A DNA stretch of 64,000 bases from Acidobacteriota bacterium (lineage in GTDB: Bacteria; Acidobacteriota; Blastocatellia; Pyrinomonadales; Pyrinomonadaceae): positions 81,499 through 145,498 of the forward strand of contig JAKOVX010000048.1 in assembly GCA_029781855.1 (NCBI GenBank), read 5' to 3'. This document shows, piece by piece, positions 24,993 to 33,400 of the stretch. The position numbers and the translations under genes are program-made. Under the pieces are notes generated by a model that saw nothing but the letters and a program-made list of their open reading frames with translations, did no database searches and had not been told where the DNA came from. Position 1 is the stretch's first letter. Each line of letters begins with the position of its first letter.

Positions 24993-26263
24993 CGCACCGG
25001 TTCGCGGAGGACGATCTCGGCGGCCTCGCGGGCGGCTGCGGCGGCGTCGGGATTTGCAGTGCCAAGCCCGGCGACCTGATGGAGCGCTTCGCCGGTGCGT
25101 GAAAGCAAGCGGACGAGGTCGCCTTCTTCGGCTTTTGTGCGGCTGACGAGCTCTTCCCAGGAGATGTCTTTCGTCCAGCGTTCGGCTGCTGCTGCGGCGG
25201 AATAGTTGATCTCTTCGACGGGCTGAATGCCGTTTTTCCACTCGACATTCGACACGTCATTTACAACGTCCTCAAATCGCGAAAGTAAATAACCGAGGCT
25301 GCCCGACACTCGTCCGGTACCGAAATCGCGGTCCGGGTCGGCGGCGACCGAGGCGATCAGGCCTGCTGCATCGGATGGTTTGATCTCGTCGAAGATGCCG
25401 CGCCGCATCGCTTCGCCGATAAGGAGCGGGCGGTCGACACGCAGGTCGGCGAGCCATTTACCGGTCAGCGTCACGGTCTCGGCCGCAAAATCGATATATC
25501 CGTAATGGTCGAGCACACGGGCTCGCTGCTCGAACGGGTGCCATATCGTCGCTGCAATGTCGGGCCCGCTGCCGGCATTGCGAAAGGCGAAGCTCTTGGC
25601 CGCGATCTCACGGACCTGCTCAAAGTTGCCGAATGCGTCGAGCAAATTGACGAGGCTCGTGTAGGTCGCACGAAACTGGCTTTCGAGCGGATCGGGCTTG
25701 GAACGGAGGAGCTCGGCGATCTTTTTCGGATTCTGGAATTGGCCGGGAGCGAGCACGACAAAACCGACATTGTCGCGTCCGCGGCGTCCGGCACGGCCGG
25801 TCATTTGCTGTAGTTCGCTTGCGGTCAGCGGCCGCCAACCGTCGTTTCCGCGGGCGTCGGCGTTGCTCAGGACGACGGTCCGGGCAGGGAAATCGACGCC
25901 GGCAGCGACCGTCGAAGTGGCGAAGATCGCGTTCAGCAGGCCGGCGGACATCATCTTTTCGACGAGCAATTTCCAGGCCGGAATGTGGCCCGCATGGTGG
26001 GCGGCGACGCCGGAATTGACCAATATTTTTCGATGTTTATGGGTGCGGATCTCGGGATAATTCGCCAGATATTCGTCGAACATCTGTTGCCGGAGCCGTT
26101 GGCGTTCCGGGTCGGTCTGCTGCGACTTATCGAACGCAACCTCGGTCGCCGCTTCGTCGCAGCCGCGCCGCGTCGGCAGGAAGATGATCGCCGGCAGCAG
26201 GTCGTAGCGCCGCAGCGCCGCGATCAGTTTCGGCGGCGGAATGTTGGCTGGTCGCTGATCCAT
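24989..26263 (-). CDS. Ski2/Mtr4-like helicase lacking the first RecA domain
   Basis: 424 residues from the ATG at 26263 (a TTG at 26287 is possible). The protein begins where a Ski2-like helicase enters RecA domain 2: PAIIFLPTRRGCDEA (motif IV region), AAHHAGH, ATSTVAAGVDFPART (motif V) and QQMTGRAGRRGRD (motif VI), followed by winged-helix and DSHCT-like helical parts (about 215-424). Walker A, DEAD/DEVH and motif III are absent. No separate gene for them lies upstream, since the next gene is the divergent amidase. Either it is a natural truncated family or it pairs with a domain coded elsewhere. Confidence 0.8.
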   Translation of the reverse strand: MDQRPANIPPPKLIAALRRYDLLPAIIFLPTRRGCDEAATEVAFDKSQQTDPERQRLRQQMFDEYLANYPEIRTHKHRKILVNSGVAAHHAGHIPAWKLLVEKMMSAGLLNAIFATSTVAAGVDFPARTVVLSNADARGNDGWRPLTASELQQMTGRAGRRGRDNVGFVVLAPGQFQNPKKIAELLRSKPDPLESQFRATYTSLVNLLDAFGNFEQVREIAAKSFAFRNAGSGPDIAATIWHPFEQRARVLDHYGYIDFAAETVTLTGKWLADLRVDRPLLIGEAMRRGIFDEIKPSDAAGLIASVAADPDRDFGTGRVSGSLGYLLSRFEDVVNDVSNVEWKNGIQPVEEINYSAAAAAERWTKDISWEELVSRTKAEEGDLVRLLSRTGEALHQVAGLGTANPDAAAAAREAAEIVLREPVR

Positions 26264-26375
26264 TCCGAACAGTATAGCGAACTCCAACTCGGAGTTAACT
26301 AATTAGGGTCCGAACTTTTAGGATTTGTTACAATTCAGTTTTTGAGGTCAACTAAATATATTGAGGAGACAGTCG

Positions 26376-27968
26376 ATGACTTTTTTGGATCGCCGAGATT
26401 TTGTGAAATTTGCCGGGGCAATCGGGGCCGGGGTCGTAGCAGGAACGCGGATCTTCGCCGCCGGGGCAGGCGAGGCGGGAGCCAGCGTGGAATTGGAGGA
26501 AGCAACCGTCGCCGGGCTGCAGGCGGCGATGGCATCGGGCGAGATCACTTCGCGGAAGATAACTGAGGGCTATCTGGCTCGCATTGCCGAGATCGATAAG
26601 AAGCTCAATTCGATCATCGAACTCAATCCCGACGCTCTGGCTATCGCCGACCAAATGGACAAGGAGCGAAAGGCAGGCAAGTCGCGCGGGCCGCTGCACG
26701 GCATTCCGGCCGTGATCAAGGACAACGTCGATACCGCCGATAAAATGCATACGACCGCCGGCAGCCTCGCACTGCTGGACGCCCCAACGCCGAAACAGGA
26801 CGCATTCATCGTCAAGCAACTTCGCGACGCCGGGGTCGTAATCCTCGGAAAAACAAACTTGAGCGAATGGGCGAATTTCCGTTCGTCAAAATCATCGAGC
26901 GGCTGGTCCGGCCGCGGCGGTCAGACGCATAACCCGTACATTCTCGACCGCAATCCGTGCGGCTCGTCGTCCGGCTCGGGTGCCGCGATCGCCGCCAGCC
27001 TTGCCGCGATCGCCATCGGCACGGAAACGGACGGATCGATCATCTGCCCGTCGGCGACCTGCGGTATCGTCGGCATCAAGCCGACACTCGGCCTCGTTTC
27101 GCGATCGGGAGTGATACCGATCGCCCACAGCCAGGACACGGCCGGCCCAATGTGCCGAACGGTCGCCGATGCGGCGGCGATGCTCACGGTGTTGGCGGGT
27201 GTTGACCCGAACGACGCGATCACGTCGGCGGCGGCGAAAGAGAAGAGTGATTACACGCAGTTTCTCCAGAAAGACGGCCTGAAAGGGATGCGCATCGGCG
27301 TCGGGCGGCAATATTTCGGCCGCAACGACAAGGTCGACAAACTGATCGAGCCACACCTGCAAGTGCTCAAGGACGGCGGTGCGACGCTGATCGATGTAAC
27401 TTTTCCGAAGCTCCAGGCGTTCGGTGATGCCGAGTTTGACGTTTTGCTTTACGAGTTCAAAGCGGATCTCAATAAATATCTCGCTGGCCGCGGCGGCCCA
27501 ATGAAAACGCTTGCCGATCTGATCGATTTCAATAACAAGAATGCCGATCGTGAGATGCCGTATTTCGGCCAGGAAGTTTTCCTGCAGGCTCAGGAGAAAG
27601 CCGACCTGAATGACCGTGCCTATCGGCTCGCCCTGCTGCAAAGTAAACTGCTGACTCAGGAGCAGGGGATCGACGGCGTGATGGATGCGAACAAGTTGGA
27701 TGCGATCGTGGCTCCATCGGGCGGAACTGCGTGGCCGACGGATCTTGTCGGTGGCGACTGCGGAGTATTTGAAAGTTCGTCGCTCGCGGCGGTGGCCGGG
27801 TATCCGAATATCACGGTTCCGGCGGGATACGTGCAGGGGCTGCCTGTCGGCATTTCGTTCTTCGGACGTGCGTTTTCGGAAGGAACCTTGATCAAAGCAG
27901 CGTTCGCCTTCGAACAGGCAACGAAGGCTCGACGATCTCCGAAGTATCTGCCGACCTACGCCGGATGA
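26376..27968 (+). CDS. Amidase-signature enzyme with a Tat-like signal
   Basis: 530 residues from the ATG at 26376, which has a GAGGAG ribosome site 8 bases upstream. The N-terminus reads DRRDFVKFAGAIGAGVV, a twin-arginine signal, so the folded enzyme is probably exported. The Ser-cisSer-Lys triad is intact: Lys in AVIKDNVD (about K115), cis-Ser in GSSSGSGAA (about 197) and the nucleophile in ETDGSI (about 221). Amidases of this family hydrolyse amide bonds. The export signal and lack of gatB/gatC neighbours rule out a GatA role. The gene overlaps the convergent coaX by 13 bases. Confidence 0.9.
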   Translation: MTFLDRRDFVKFAGAIGAGVVAGTRIFAAGAGEAGASVELEEATVAGLQAAMASGEITSRKITEGYLARIAEIDKKLNSIIELNPDALAIADQMDKERKAGKSRGPLHGIPAVIKDNVDTADKMHTTAGSLALLDAPTPKQDAFIVKQLRDAGVVILGKTNLSEWANFRSSKSSSGWSGRGGQTHNPYILDRNPCGSSSGSGAAIAASLAAIAIGTETDGSIICPSATCGIVGIKPTLGLVSRSGVIPIAHSQDTAGPMCRTVADAAAMLTVLAGVDPNDAITSAAAKEKSDYTQFLQKDGLKGMRIGVGRQYFGRNDKVDKLIEPHLQVLKDGGATLIDVTFPKLQAFGDAEFDVLLYEFKADLNKYLAGRGGPMKTLADLIDFNNKNADREMPYFGQEVFLQAQEKADLNDRAYRLALLQSKLLTQEQGIDGVMDANKLDAIVAPSGGTAWPTDLVGGDCGVFESSSLAAVAGYPNITVPAGYVQGLPVGISFFGRAFSEGTLIKAAFAFEQATKARRSPKYLPTYAG

Positions 27969-28708
27969 TTGCGTGCGTAGAGCATCTGCAGGCCGTCGAG
28001 CAGTAGGTTGTCGTCGATGATATCGATCTGCGAAGTGTTCTCCGAGATCAGCTTGGCAAATCCGCCGGTGGCGACGACCCTCGGGCTCGCTCCGATCTCG
28101 CGCTTAACCTCGGAAAGCAGTTTTTCGACCATGCCGAAATAGCCATTGACAATGCCGGACTGGATCGAGCCGGTAGTCGTCCGCTGGATCACACGAGCAG
28201 GTTTTTCGATCGTTACTTCGGGCAGCTTCGACGTGGTGGTCTTGAGCGCGGTCGCCAGGGTGTTCATTCCCGGAGCGATCAGACCGCCGATCAGCGTCCG
28301 GTTGGGATCGACGACGTCGACCGTCAATGCCGTTCCGAAACTGCAAACTATCAGCGGAACGCCGTATTTCTCGACCGCCGAAAACGTATTCACGATCCGG
28401 TCGGTCCCGGCCTCGGCCAGCGGTTCGTAGAAGATGCGGATCCCGAAATTAGAGCTGTTGGATACCAGCTCCGGCTTGACGTGATATTCGCTCTCAACGA
28501 ACTTTAAAACAGCGTCATCAACTTCCGGCACTACGGAACTAATGATGGCTCCCGAGATCGTGTGCGTCAGCCGCCCACGAAGGACGTTCGCAAGTCCGGC
28601 GGAAGTGATATTGGTTAATGTTGGGACAGATATCTTGAAGGCGAGGTGATCCCCGTCAAAGACACCGAATTTGATGGCGGTGTTGCCAATGTCAACGGTG
28701 AGAAGCAT
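27956..28708 (-). CDS. coaX: Type III pantothenate kinase
   Basis: 250 residues with the ASKHA-family hallmarks of CoaX: TVDIGNTAIKFGVFDG phosphate-1 loop at the N-terminus, AGTDRIVN near 104, FGTALTVDVV phosphate-2 loop near 123, GGLIAPGMN near 140, and TTGSIQSGIVNGY near 175. CoaX phosphorylates pantothenate in the first step of coenzyme A synthesis and differs from CoaA in being resistant to feedback by CoA. The order birA-vanW-small gene-coaX on one strand links biotin ligase and CoaX, which are neighbours in many bacteria. Confidence 0.93.
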   Translation of the reverse strand: MLLTVDIGNTAIKFGVFDGDHLAFKISVPTLTNITSAGLANVLRGRLTHTISGAIISSVVPEVDDAVLKFVESEYHVKPELVSNSSNFGIRIFYEPLAEAGTDRIVNTFSAVEKYGVPLIVCSFGTALTVDVVDPNRTLIGGLIAPGMNTLATALKTTTSKLPEVTIEKPARVIQRTTTGSIQSGIVNGYFGMVEKLLSEVKREIGASPRVVATGGFAKLISENTSQIDIIDDNLLLDGLQMLYARNHPA

Positions 28709-28817
28709 AGGAAGTTCTAAGCCCGATAACGTCGGTTAATGTCGAACAATTTGAATGCAACTTGAATGCAACAAGGCAAATCGTCGAATTCGGTCGGCGA
28801 TTCGCGGCCTCATATAA

Positions 28818-29147
28818 TTAACCCTGTAGCGGCAGGCCGTCGTATACGACATTCCAACCGTTTCGCCGGCTTGTACGCAGGCTGCGGGTGAACCACTCGA
28901 CGGCTGCTCCGGCATCTTCGTATATCTGCACCGCAGGCCGGTCCTCACGCGGGTCGACGCGGCAGATCGCGGCACCGGCCGAGGCTGTTTTTATACACAG
29001 CAGAGCGACCATGTCATTCTTTTGAAGCACGGCGGTCCGGACCTCAACGTCGTCGAGATCGTCGTCAAACTCGTCGAATTCGGCAAGTTCCTCGTCGAAC
29101 TCTTCGTCAAACTCAAATTCGGCTTCAAAATCAAATTCGTTACTCAT
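28818..29147 (-). CDS. Small protein with a very acidic N-terminus, unknown
   Basis: 109 residues. Residues 2-36 are almost all Asp, Glu and Phe (repeating EFD and FDE), followed by an ordered-looking domain of about 70 residues (VLQKNDMVALLCIKT ... DAGAAVEWFTRSL). The patterned Phe in an acidic tail is typical of segments that bind basic proteins or RNA-binding surfaces, but this is only a physical analogy. It lies 21 bases behind vanW, last in the egtB-birA run. I do not recognise the family. Confidence 0.65.
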   Translation of the reverse strand: MSNEFDFEAEFEFDEEFDEELAEFDEFDDDLDDVEVRTAVLQKNDMVALLCIKTASAGAAICRVDPREDRPAVQIYEDAGAAVEWFTRSLRTSRRNGWNVVYDGLPLQG

Positions 29148-29168
29148 ACATTTCCACTGCCGGTGTAT

Positions 29169-29987
29169 TTACAAACTACACTCTTGGAGCTCAAAGTTCA
29201 ATTCATATTTTACCTCTGAGTGATTCTTTACGAGCAACTCTTCGGCGACCGTATTCCCGGTGCGACGGTCGATCATCGAACGCCATATCTCGTTCTCGCG
29301 GTAATTCCTGCCGTTGCTGGTCAGGAAGCGATGATTCTTTTCAAATACATGATACGAATGCGGCGGTTCGGCGGACGACAGGATCGAGCCCTTAAGGTGA
29401 TCTTTCGTGAGCCAGACGCGTATCTGAAACGTTATGTTCGTCGGGTTGTAGAACCGCAGATCGATGTAGTTGTAGAAAACGCCCGCGCCGCTGCCAAACG
29501 GCAGCACGCGATGCTCATCAGGAAACGGATCGAAGCTGTGATGATGGCGTTCCGTAACCTCTAGCGGCGTATGCAGAGCCATCCAGTAAAGCAGATTCGC
29601 GAGCTGGCAGAGACCGCCGCCAACGCCGCGGACCACCTCTCCGCGCGAAAGCTGCATTCCCTCGCAAAATCCGCGCTCAGCGGTCGCTTCGCCGAGCAAA
29701 CGCCAAAACGAAAAGGTCTGTCCCGGCTTTATGAGAATGCCGTCGATCGACGGGCACGCGATCTTGAGATTTTGGACCTTGTTTTCCTGAAGTATCGGGT
29801 CGGAATTGCCGAGCCTGCGACGGAGCAGCGACTGGTGCTTTTTGCATTTGAAGGGCAGATCGTTACCTGCGATCTCCGTTGCGAAACGCCGCACCGTAGA
29901 AAGGTCCGAAAGCCGGCGAAACGTGCGTTTCTGCCAGATACGGGTACGATAAAGGACGGGGTGAATTTCTGAGAGCCTGAGCGCCAT
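29169..29987 (-). CDS. VanW family protein
   Basis: 272 residues from the ATG at 29987, two bases after the birA stop; a TTG two codons upstream overlaps birA. The VanW core is clear: KPGQTFSFWRLLGEATAERG, then GVGGGLCQLANLLYWMALH and ERHHHSFDPFP. The C-terminal part has a YIDLRFYNPTN strand pattern. VanW-like proteins occur in vancomycin-resistance clusters and across many bacteria, but no reaction is known. No signal peptide is visible, and no van genes are nearby. Confidence 0.88.
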   Translation of the reverse strand: MALRLSEIHPVLYRTRIWQKRTFRRLSDLSTVRRFATEIAGNDLPFKCKKHQSLLRRRLGNSDPILQENKVQNLKIACPSIDGILIKPGQTFSFWRLLGEATAERGFCEGMQLSRGEVVRGVGGGLCQLANLLYWMALHTPLEVTERHHHSFDPFPDEHRVLPFGSGAGVFYNYIDLRFYNPTNITFQIRVWLTKDHLKGSILSSAEPPHSYHVFEKNHRFLTSNGRNYRENEIWRSMIDRRTGNTVAEELLVKNHSEVKYELNFELQECSL

Positions 29988-29989
29988 AG

Positions 29990-30733
29990 TCAACCATTCG
30001 GCCGGACGCGTTCAACGTCGCCGGCCTGAACGATTCTAACCGAGCCGTCGCTAATTTTCACTCGCAAAGCGCCATTTTCTTCGAGGCCGTCGGTATCGCC
30101 CTCGACCACTTCCCCGGCAAGCGTCACACGGACAGTTTTGCCGGAGAAGTATGTGGATCGACGACGCCACGCGGCAATAATGTCAGCCGGACCGTTCGGG
30201 CCGCTCAGGATCTCGTAAAAATATGAAAGAAAAGGGGTTAGCGATTCGGCCAGATCGTCGGCAGTGCAGGTTTTCCCGGTCTCGCTCCCTATCGAGGTCG
30301 CCGTTTCCGCGATCTCGTCCGGGAAATTGCGTGAGGTCAGGTTGATGCCTATCCCAACGACGACCGCGAGCCCGTCTGGGGAGTCAACGGTTTCGGCCAG
30401 GATGCCGGCGATCTTTTTGTCATTGACCAGGATGTCATTTACCCATTTGATATCCGGCCGTATGCCGAATTCCTCAAGCGCATCGTGCACCGCGACGCCC
30501 GCCATTAACGTTATCAACGGAAAATAACGCGTGTCGAACTTCGGCCGCAAAACGACGCTGAAATACAGGCCCGAGCCTTTTTCCGATATCCATGTTCGTG
30601 CTTGCCGGCCGCGTCCGGATGTCTGCTGTTCCGCGATAACGCAGAGGCCTTCAGCGGCACCCTGGCGAGCTTGGGCCGCTGCCTCGGTGTTTGTGGATTC
30701 GACCGAGTCAAAGCGTAGGATCGTGAAGTTCAT
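29990..30733 (-). CDS. birA: Biotin-[acetyl-CoA-carboxylase] ligase
   Basis: 247 residues from the ATG at 30733, whose ATGA overlaps the egtD stop. The catalytic domain is complete: DSVESTNTEA, the biotinyl-AMP loop SGRGRQARTWIS, KWVNDILVNDKKIAGIL and VVGIGINL. The C-terminal SH3-like cap follows (about 200-247). There is no N-terminal DNA-binding domain, so it is a type I ligase that biotinylates carboxylases but does not act as a repressor. Coupling to egtD is probably a matter of shared expression rather than a shared pathway. Confidence 0.92.
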   Translation of the reverse strand: MNFTILRFDSVESTNTEAAAQARQGAAEGLCVIAEQQTSGRGRQARTWISEKGSGLYFSVVLRPKFDTRYFPLITLMAGVAVHDALEEFGIRPDIKWVNDILVNDKKIAGILAETVDSPDGLAVVVGIGINLTSRNFPDEIAETATSIGSETGKTCTADDLAESLTPFLSYFYEILSGPNGPADIIAAWRRRSTYFSGKTVRVTLAGEVVEGDTDGLEENGALRVKISDGSVRIVQAGDVERVRPNG

Positions 30734-31704
30734 TTTGGGGACGGCCGCCAGAGGGAATCGCAATAGTAGGTCCGGCTGTCGAAGAAATTTTGTTTGATCT
30801 CGAATCCGCTTTCCGCCGCGAGAGCCTCGATCATTTGAAGACTGTATTTCTGCGAGATCTCCATGAAAACGGCTTCCCAACGGTCAAATTCGAACGTGCG
30901 GCCGAGGGCAGAAATATGAACACTTTGCCGTTCGCGGCTGACAAGGTACGAACGTGCCGAGCCCTCGATCGGCCGGTAATTGGCGTAATGTGTAAATTTC
31001 TCAATATCGAAATTGCCGCCAAGTTCGCGATTGATCCGTTTGAGCAGGTTTAGGTTAAAGGCCGCCGTCACACCGGCCGAGTCGTCGTAGGCGTTTGCGA
31101 TGACGTGCGGATCTTTTTGCAGGTCAAACCCGATGAAGAGCAGGTCGGCCGGGTTCATAACCTCGCGGAGGTGTCGAAAGAACTCGATCGATCGCTGACG
31201 TGTAAAATTTCCGATGTTTGAACCGAGGAACAGAAGGACCTTGCGGCGTCCGCCGCCATTTTTGAGTGATTTAAGGATCTTGAAATAATCGCCGTTGCGT
31301 GCATCGACCCGTAGATCAGGAAATTCGGAGCGAAATTTAGCCGTCAGGAAATCGAGGGCCTCCTGCGAAATGTCGATCGGCGAATACGAAATGTCGGCTT
31401 TTTGCTTCAAAAAATGATCGACGAGAACGGCTGTTTTCGTTCCGTCGCCGGCACCAAGTTCGATGAGGTCAAAGCCGCTGCCGCTGTTGGCGAACGACGT
31501 GAAGATCGCATCCGTCTGTTGAGAAAATATCTCGTTCTCGCAGCCGGTCAGGTAATATTCCGGCAGCTTCATTATTTCCTGAAAGAGGCGTGAGCCCTCG
31601 TCGTCGTAAAAATATTTCGACGACAATGATTTCGGCGTCGAGGAAAGACCTGCGAGGACGTCCTCGGCAAATTGGGTCAATTCGGGTGTCGGAGAGCTTT
31701 GCAT
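30730..31704 (-). CDS. egtD: L-histidine N-alpha-methyltransferase (ergothioneine synthesis)
   Basis: 324 residues from the ATG at 31704; a TTG nine codons upstream also exists. The DUF2260/EgtD pattern is present: SSKYFYDDEGSRLFQEI, LPEYYLTGCENEI (EYY..R/C region), LIELGAGDGTKT for SAM binding, YSPIDISQEAL, FLGSNIGNF and GFDLQKDPHVIANAYDD. EgtD trimethylates histidine to hercynine, the substrate of EgtB, which is coded just upstream. Of the pathway only EgtD and EgtB are here; egtA, egtC and egtE are not seen. Confidence 0.93.
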   Translation of the reverse strand: MQSSPTPELTQFAEDVLAGLSSTPKSLSSKYFYDDEGSRLFQEIMKLPEYYLTGCENEIFSQQTDAIFTSFANSGSGFDLIELGAGDGTKTAVLVDHFLKQKADISYSPIDISQEALDFLTAKFRSEFPDLRVDARNGDYFKILKSLKNGGGRRKVLLFLGSNIGNFTRQRSIEFFRHLREVMNPADLLFIGFDLQKDPHVIANAYDDSAGVTAAFNLNLLKRINRELGGNFDIEKFTHYANYRPIEGSARSYLVSRERQSVHISALGRTFEFDRWEAVFMEISQKYSLQMIEALAAESGFEIKQNFFDSRTYYCDSLWRPSPK

Positions 31705-31709
31705 TGATC

Positions 31710-32180
31710 TTATTTGAACGCCAATAACCAATTATCGGTCAGTGTTAAATCTTTGACTGTCCAGTCATTGTCGTTCGCTTTGAATCGGGCTTCATACAAA
31801 ACACACGCACCCTTATAAAAAGAGTTATCGTTATCGCCGCAGCCAATGGAGAACTCTGCTTTCAATGTAGTTGTCCGACCGAATATTTTCCCCTGGACAA
31901 TTCGATAGCCATATTCATCCAATTTGTAGGACTTAAAATCACTGGTGTTTTGAATTCCACCAACCATCTCCGCGATCGACTGATCAGTTTGGACATAGTG
32001 TCTGACCAGATCTGCATAATCATGGAACCGATAGGTTCGATAAATTGAAAACAATGAGAACAAAACGACACAAAGTAAAAACGTCAACACGGATATTCCA
32101 ATTACCCAATCGGCAAATGTTTTTGGGGCAGGATTCTCGACATTTTCCGGATCTTCGTTTGAGTTATCGTATTCCGTCAT
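31710..32180 (-). CDS. Membrane-anchored protein between egtB and egtD, unknown
   Basis: 156 residues. One transmembrane helix (about 24-48, VIGISVLTFLLCVVLFSLFS) follows an acidic cytoplasmic start. The outer domain of about 105 residues has GRTTTLKAEFSIGCGD and GACVLYEARFKAN strands, weakly similar in style to the Coa1/Tim21-type domain of cytochrome oxidase assembly factors. I would not name it on that basis. The start overlaps egtB by 17 bases and the stop lies 5 bases before egtD, so it belongs to the ergothioneine transcript. Confidence 0.7.
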   Translation of the reverse strand: MTEYDNSNEDPENVENPAPKTFADWVIGISVLTFLLCVVLFSLFSIYRTYRFHDYADLVRHYVQTDQSIAEMVGGIQNTSDFKSYKLDEYGYRIVQGKIFGRTTTLKAEFSIGCGDNDNSFYKGACVLYEARFKANDNDWTVKDLTLTDNWLLAFK

Positions 32181-33360
32181 AGGCCAATCTTATTCCGGTA
32201 AATTGCCAACGCAGATGCGGGTGAAAGAAATTTCGGTAGGTCGACCGGCTGTGTCCTGCGGGCGTTGCGACCGATGCGCCGCGAAGCACCATCTGGTTGA
32301 TCATAAATTTGCCGTTATATTCTCCGACCGCTCCCGCCGGTTTCTTGAATCCGGGATACGGAAGGTAAGCGGAGCCGGTCCATTCCCAGCGTTTGCCCCA
32401 ATTGAACTTATTGTTCGCCGCTTCCCATTCGAATTCCGTTGGCAGACGCATTCCTTTCCATTCGGCGTAGGCGGAAGCCTCGTAAAACGAGATGTGGCAG
32501 ACAGGAGCATCGAGTACCAACGGCCTCAATCCTGCAAGTGTAAAAGTCGACCAGCCGCCGGCACGCTGGTGCCAATACAGCGGAGCTTCTATCTCGTTCT
32601 GGTTGACCCAATCCCAGCCTTCCGAATGCCATAGACGATGATCCGAATAGCCGCCCGCGTCGATGAACTGAATGTACTCGGCATTGGTCACGAGCCCTGA
32701 GCTGATCGCAAAATCGCCGAGGTAAACCTTGTGCCGCTCACATTCGTTGTCAAAGAAAAAGCCTTGCCCATCCGAGCCGATCTCGTAGATTCCGCTTTCT
32801 AGTTCGACGAACTCCGGCGAAGCGGATTCAATATCTTCTTCGGGAGCGAAACCCTCGCGATATACAGGAAACAGCGGATTGACGCTGAGCATGTATTTGA
32901 GGTCGGTAACGAAGAGCTCCTGGTGCTGCTGCTCGTGATTTATACCGAGCAGGACAAGCTCGCCAACGTCATCCGGCACCTCGCCTTCCAGAAGCGACGA
33001 CATATGTTCGTCGACATATTTGCGGTACTCAAAAACGCGTTTTACCGTCGGTCGGCTTAGATCGCCGCGGTGGTCGCGGGCGGTACGGGTGCCGATCGTA
33101 TTGTAGTAGCTATTGAAAAGATGCGGAAAATGCTCGTCGAAAACCTTGTAACCTTCGAGGTGTTTCTTGAGGATCATTTCCTCAAAGAACCACGTGGTGT
33201 GGGCGATATTCCATTTTGCCGGGGAAACGTCGACGATCGGCTGCGGGATGTAGTCCTCTGTTTGGAGAGGTTCGCAAAGCTTCTCTGTGTAACTTCGAAC
33301 CTCGATGTATTTTGCGCGAAGACCAGTCTCCGCAACCTTGCCGCTGACGCTCGCTTGCAT
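32164..33360 (-). CDS. egtB: Ergothioneine sulfoxide synthase EgtB
   Basis: 398 residues with an N-terminal DinB-like helical bundle (about 1-160) and a C-terminal formylglycine-generating-enzyme fold (about 185-398). The three iron-binding histidines are H54 (IAHTTWFFE) and H142/H146 (NHEQQHQEL). The end carries GASVATPAGHSRSTYRNFF and RWQFTGIRLAYD, as in EgtB. The enzyme joins hercynine to a thiol using O2 and Fe(II). No gamma-glutamylcysteine ligase (egtA) or EgtC is nearby. EgtB of the acidobacterium Chloracidobacterium thermophilum is known to use cysteine directly, and this may be the same type (inference). Confidence 0.93.
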   Translation of the reverse strand: MQASVSGKVAETGLRAKYIEVRSYTEKLCEPLQTEDYIPQPIVDVSPAKWNIAHTTWFFEEMILKKHLEGYKVFDEHFPHLFNSYYNTIGTRTARDHRGDLSRPTVKRVFEYRKYVDEHMSSLLEGEVPDDVGELVLLGINHEQQHQELFVTDLKYMLSVNPLFPVYREGFAPEEDIESASPEFVELESGIYEIGSDGQGFFFDNECERHKVYLGDFAISSGLVTNAEYIQFIDAGGYSDHRLWHSEGWDWVNQNEIEAPLYWHQRAGGWSTFTLAGLRPLVLDAPVCHISFYEASAYAEWKGMRLPTEFEWEAANNKFNWGKRWEWTGSAYLPYPGFKKPAGAVGEYNGKFMINQMVLRGASVATPAGHSRSTYRNFFHPHLRWQFTGIRLAYDGIR

Positions 33361-33400
33361 AACTCTAATTAGAGCAAAAAATCAGGCGGAGGGGAAGAAT

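Noticed and set aside
26892..27641. Antisense 249-codon frame inside the amidase gene
   Set aside because: It is the shadow of a well-conserved amidase frame and its translation is rich in Arg/His with no family features.
26376..27968. GatA subunit of the tRNA amidotransferase
   Set aside because: The twin-arginine signal and lack of gatB/gatC neighbours point to an exported amidase.
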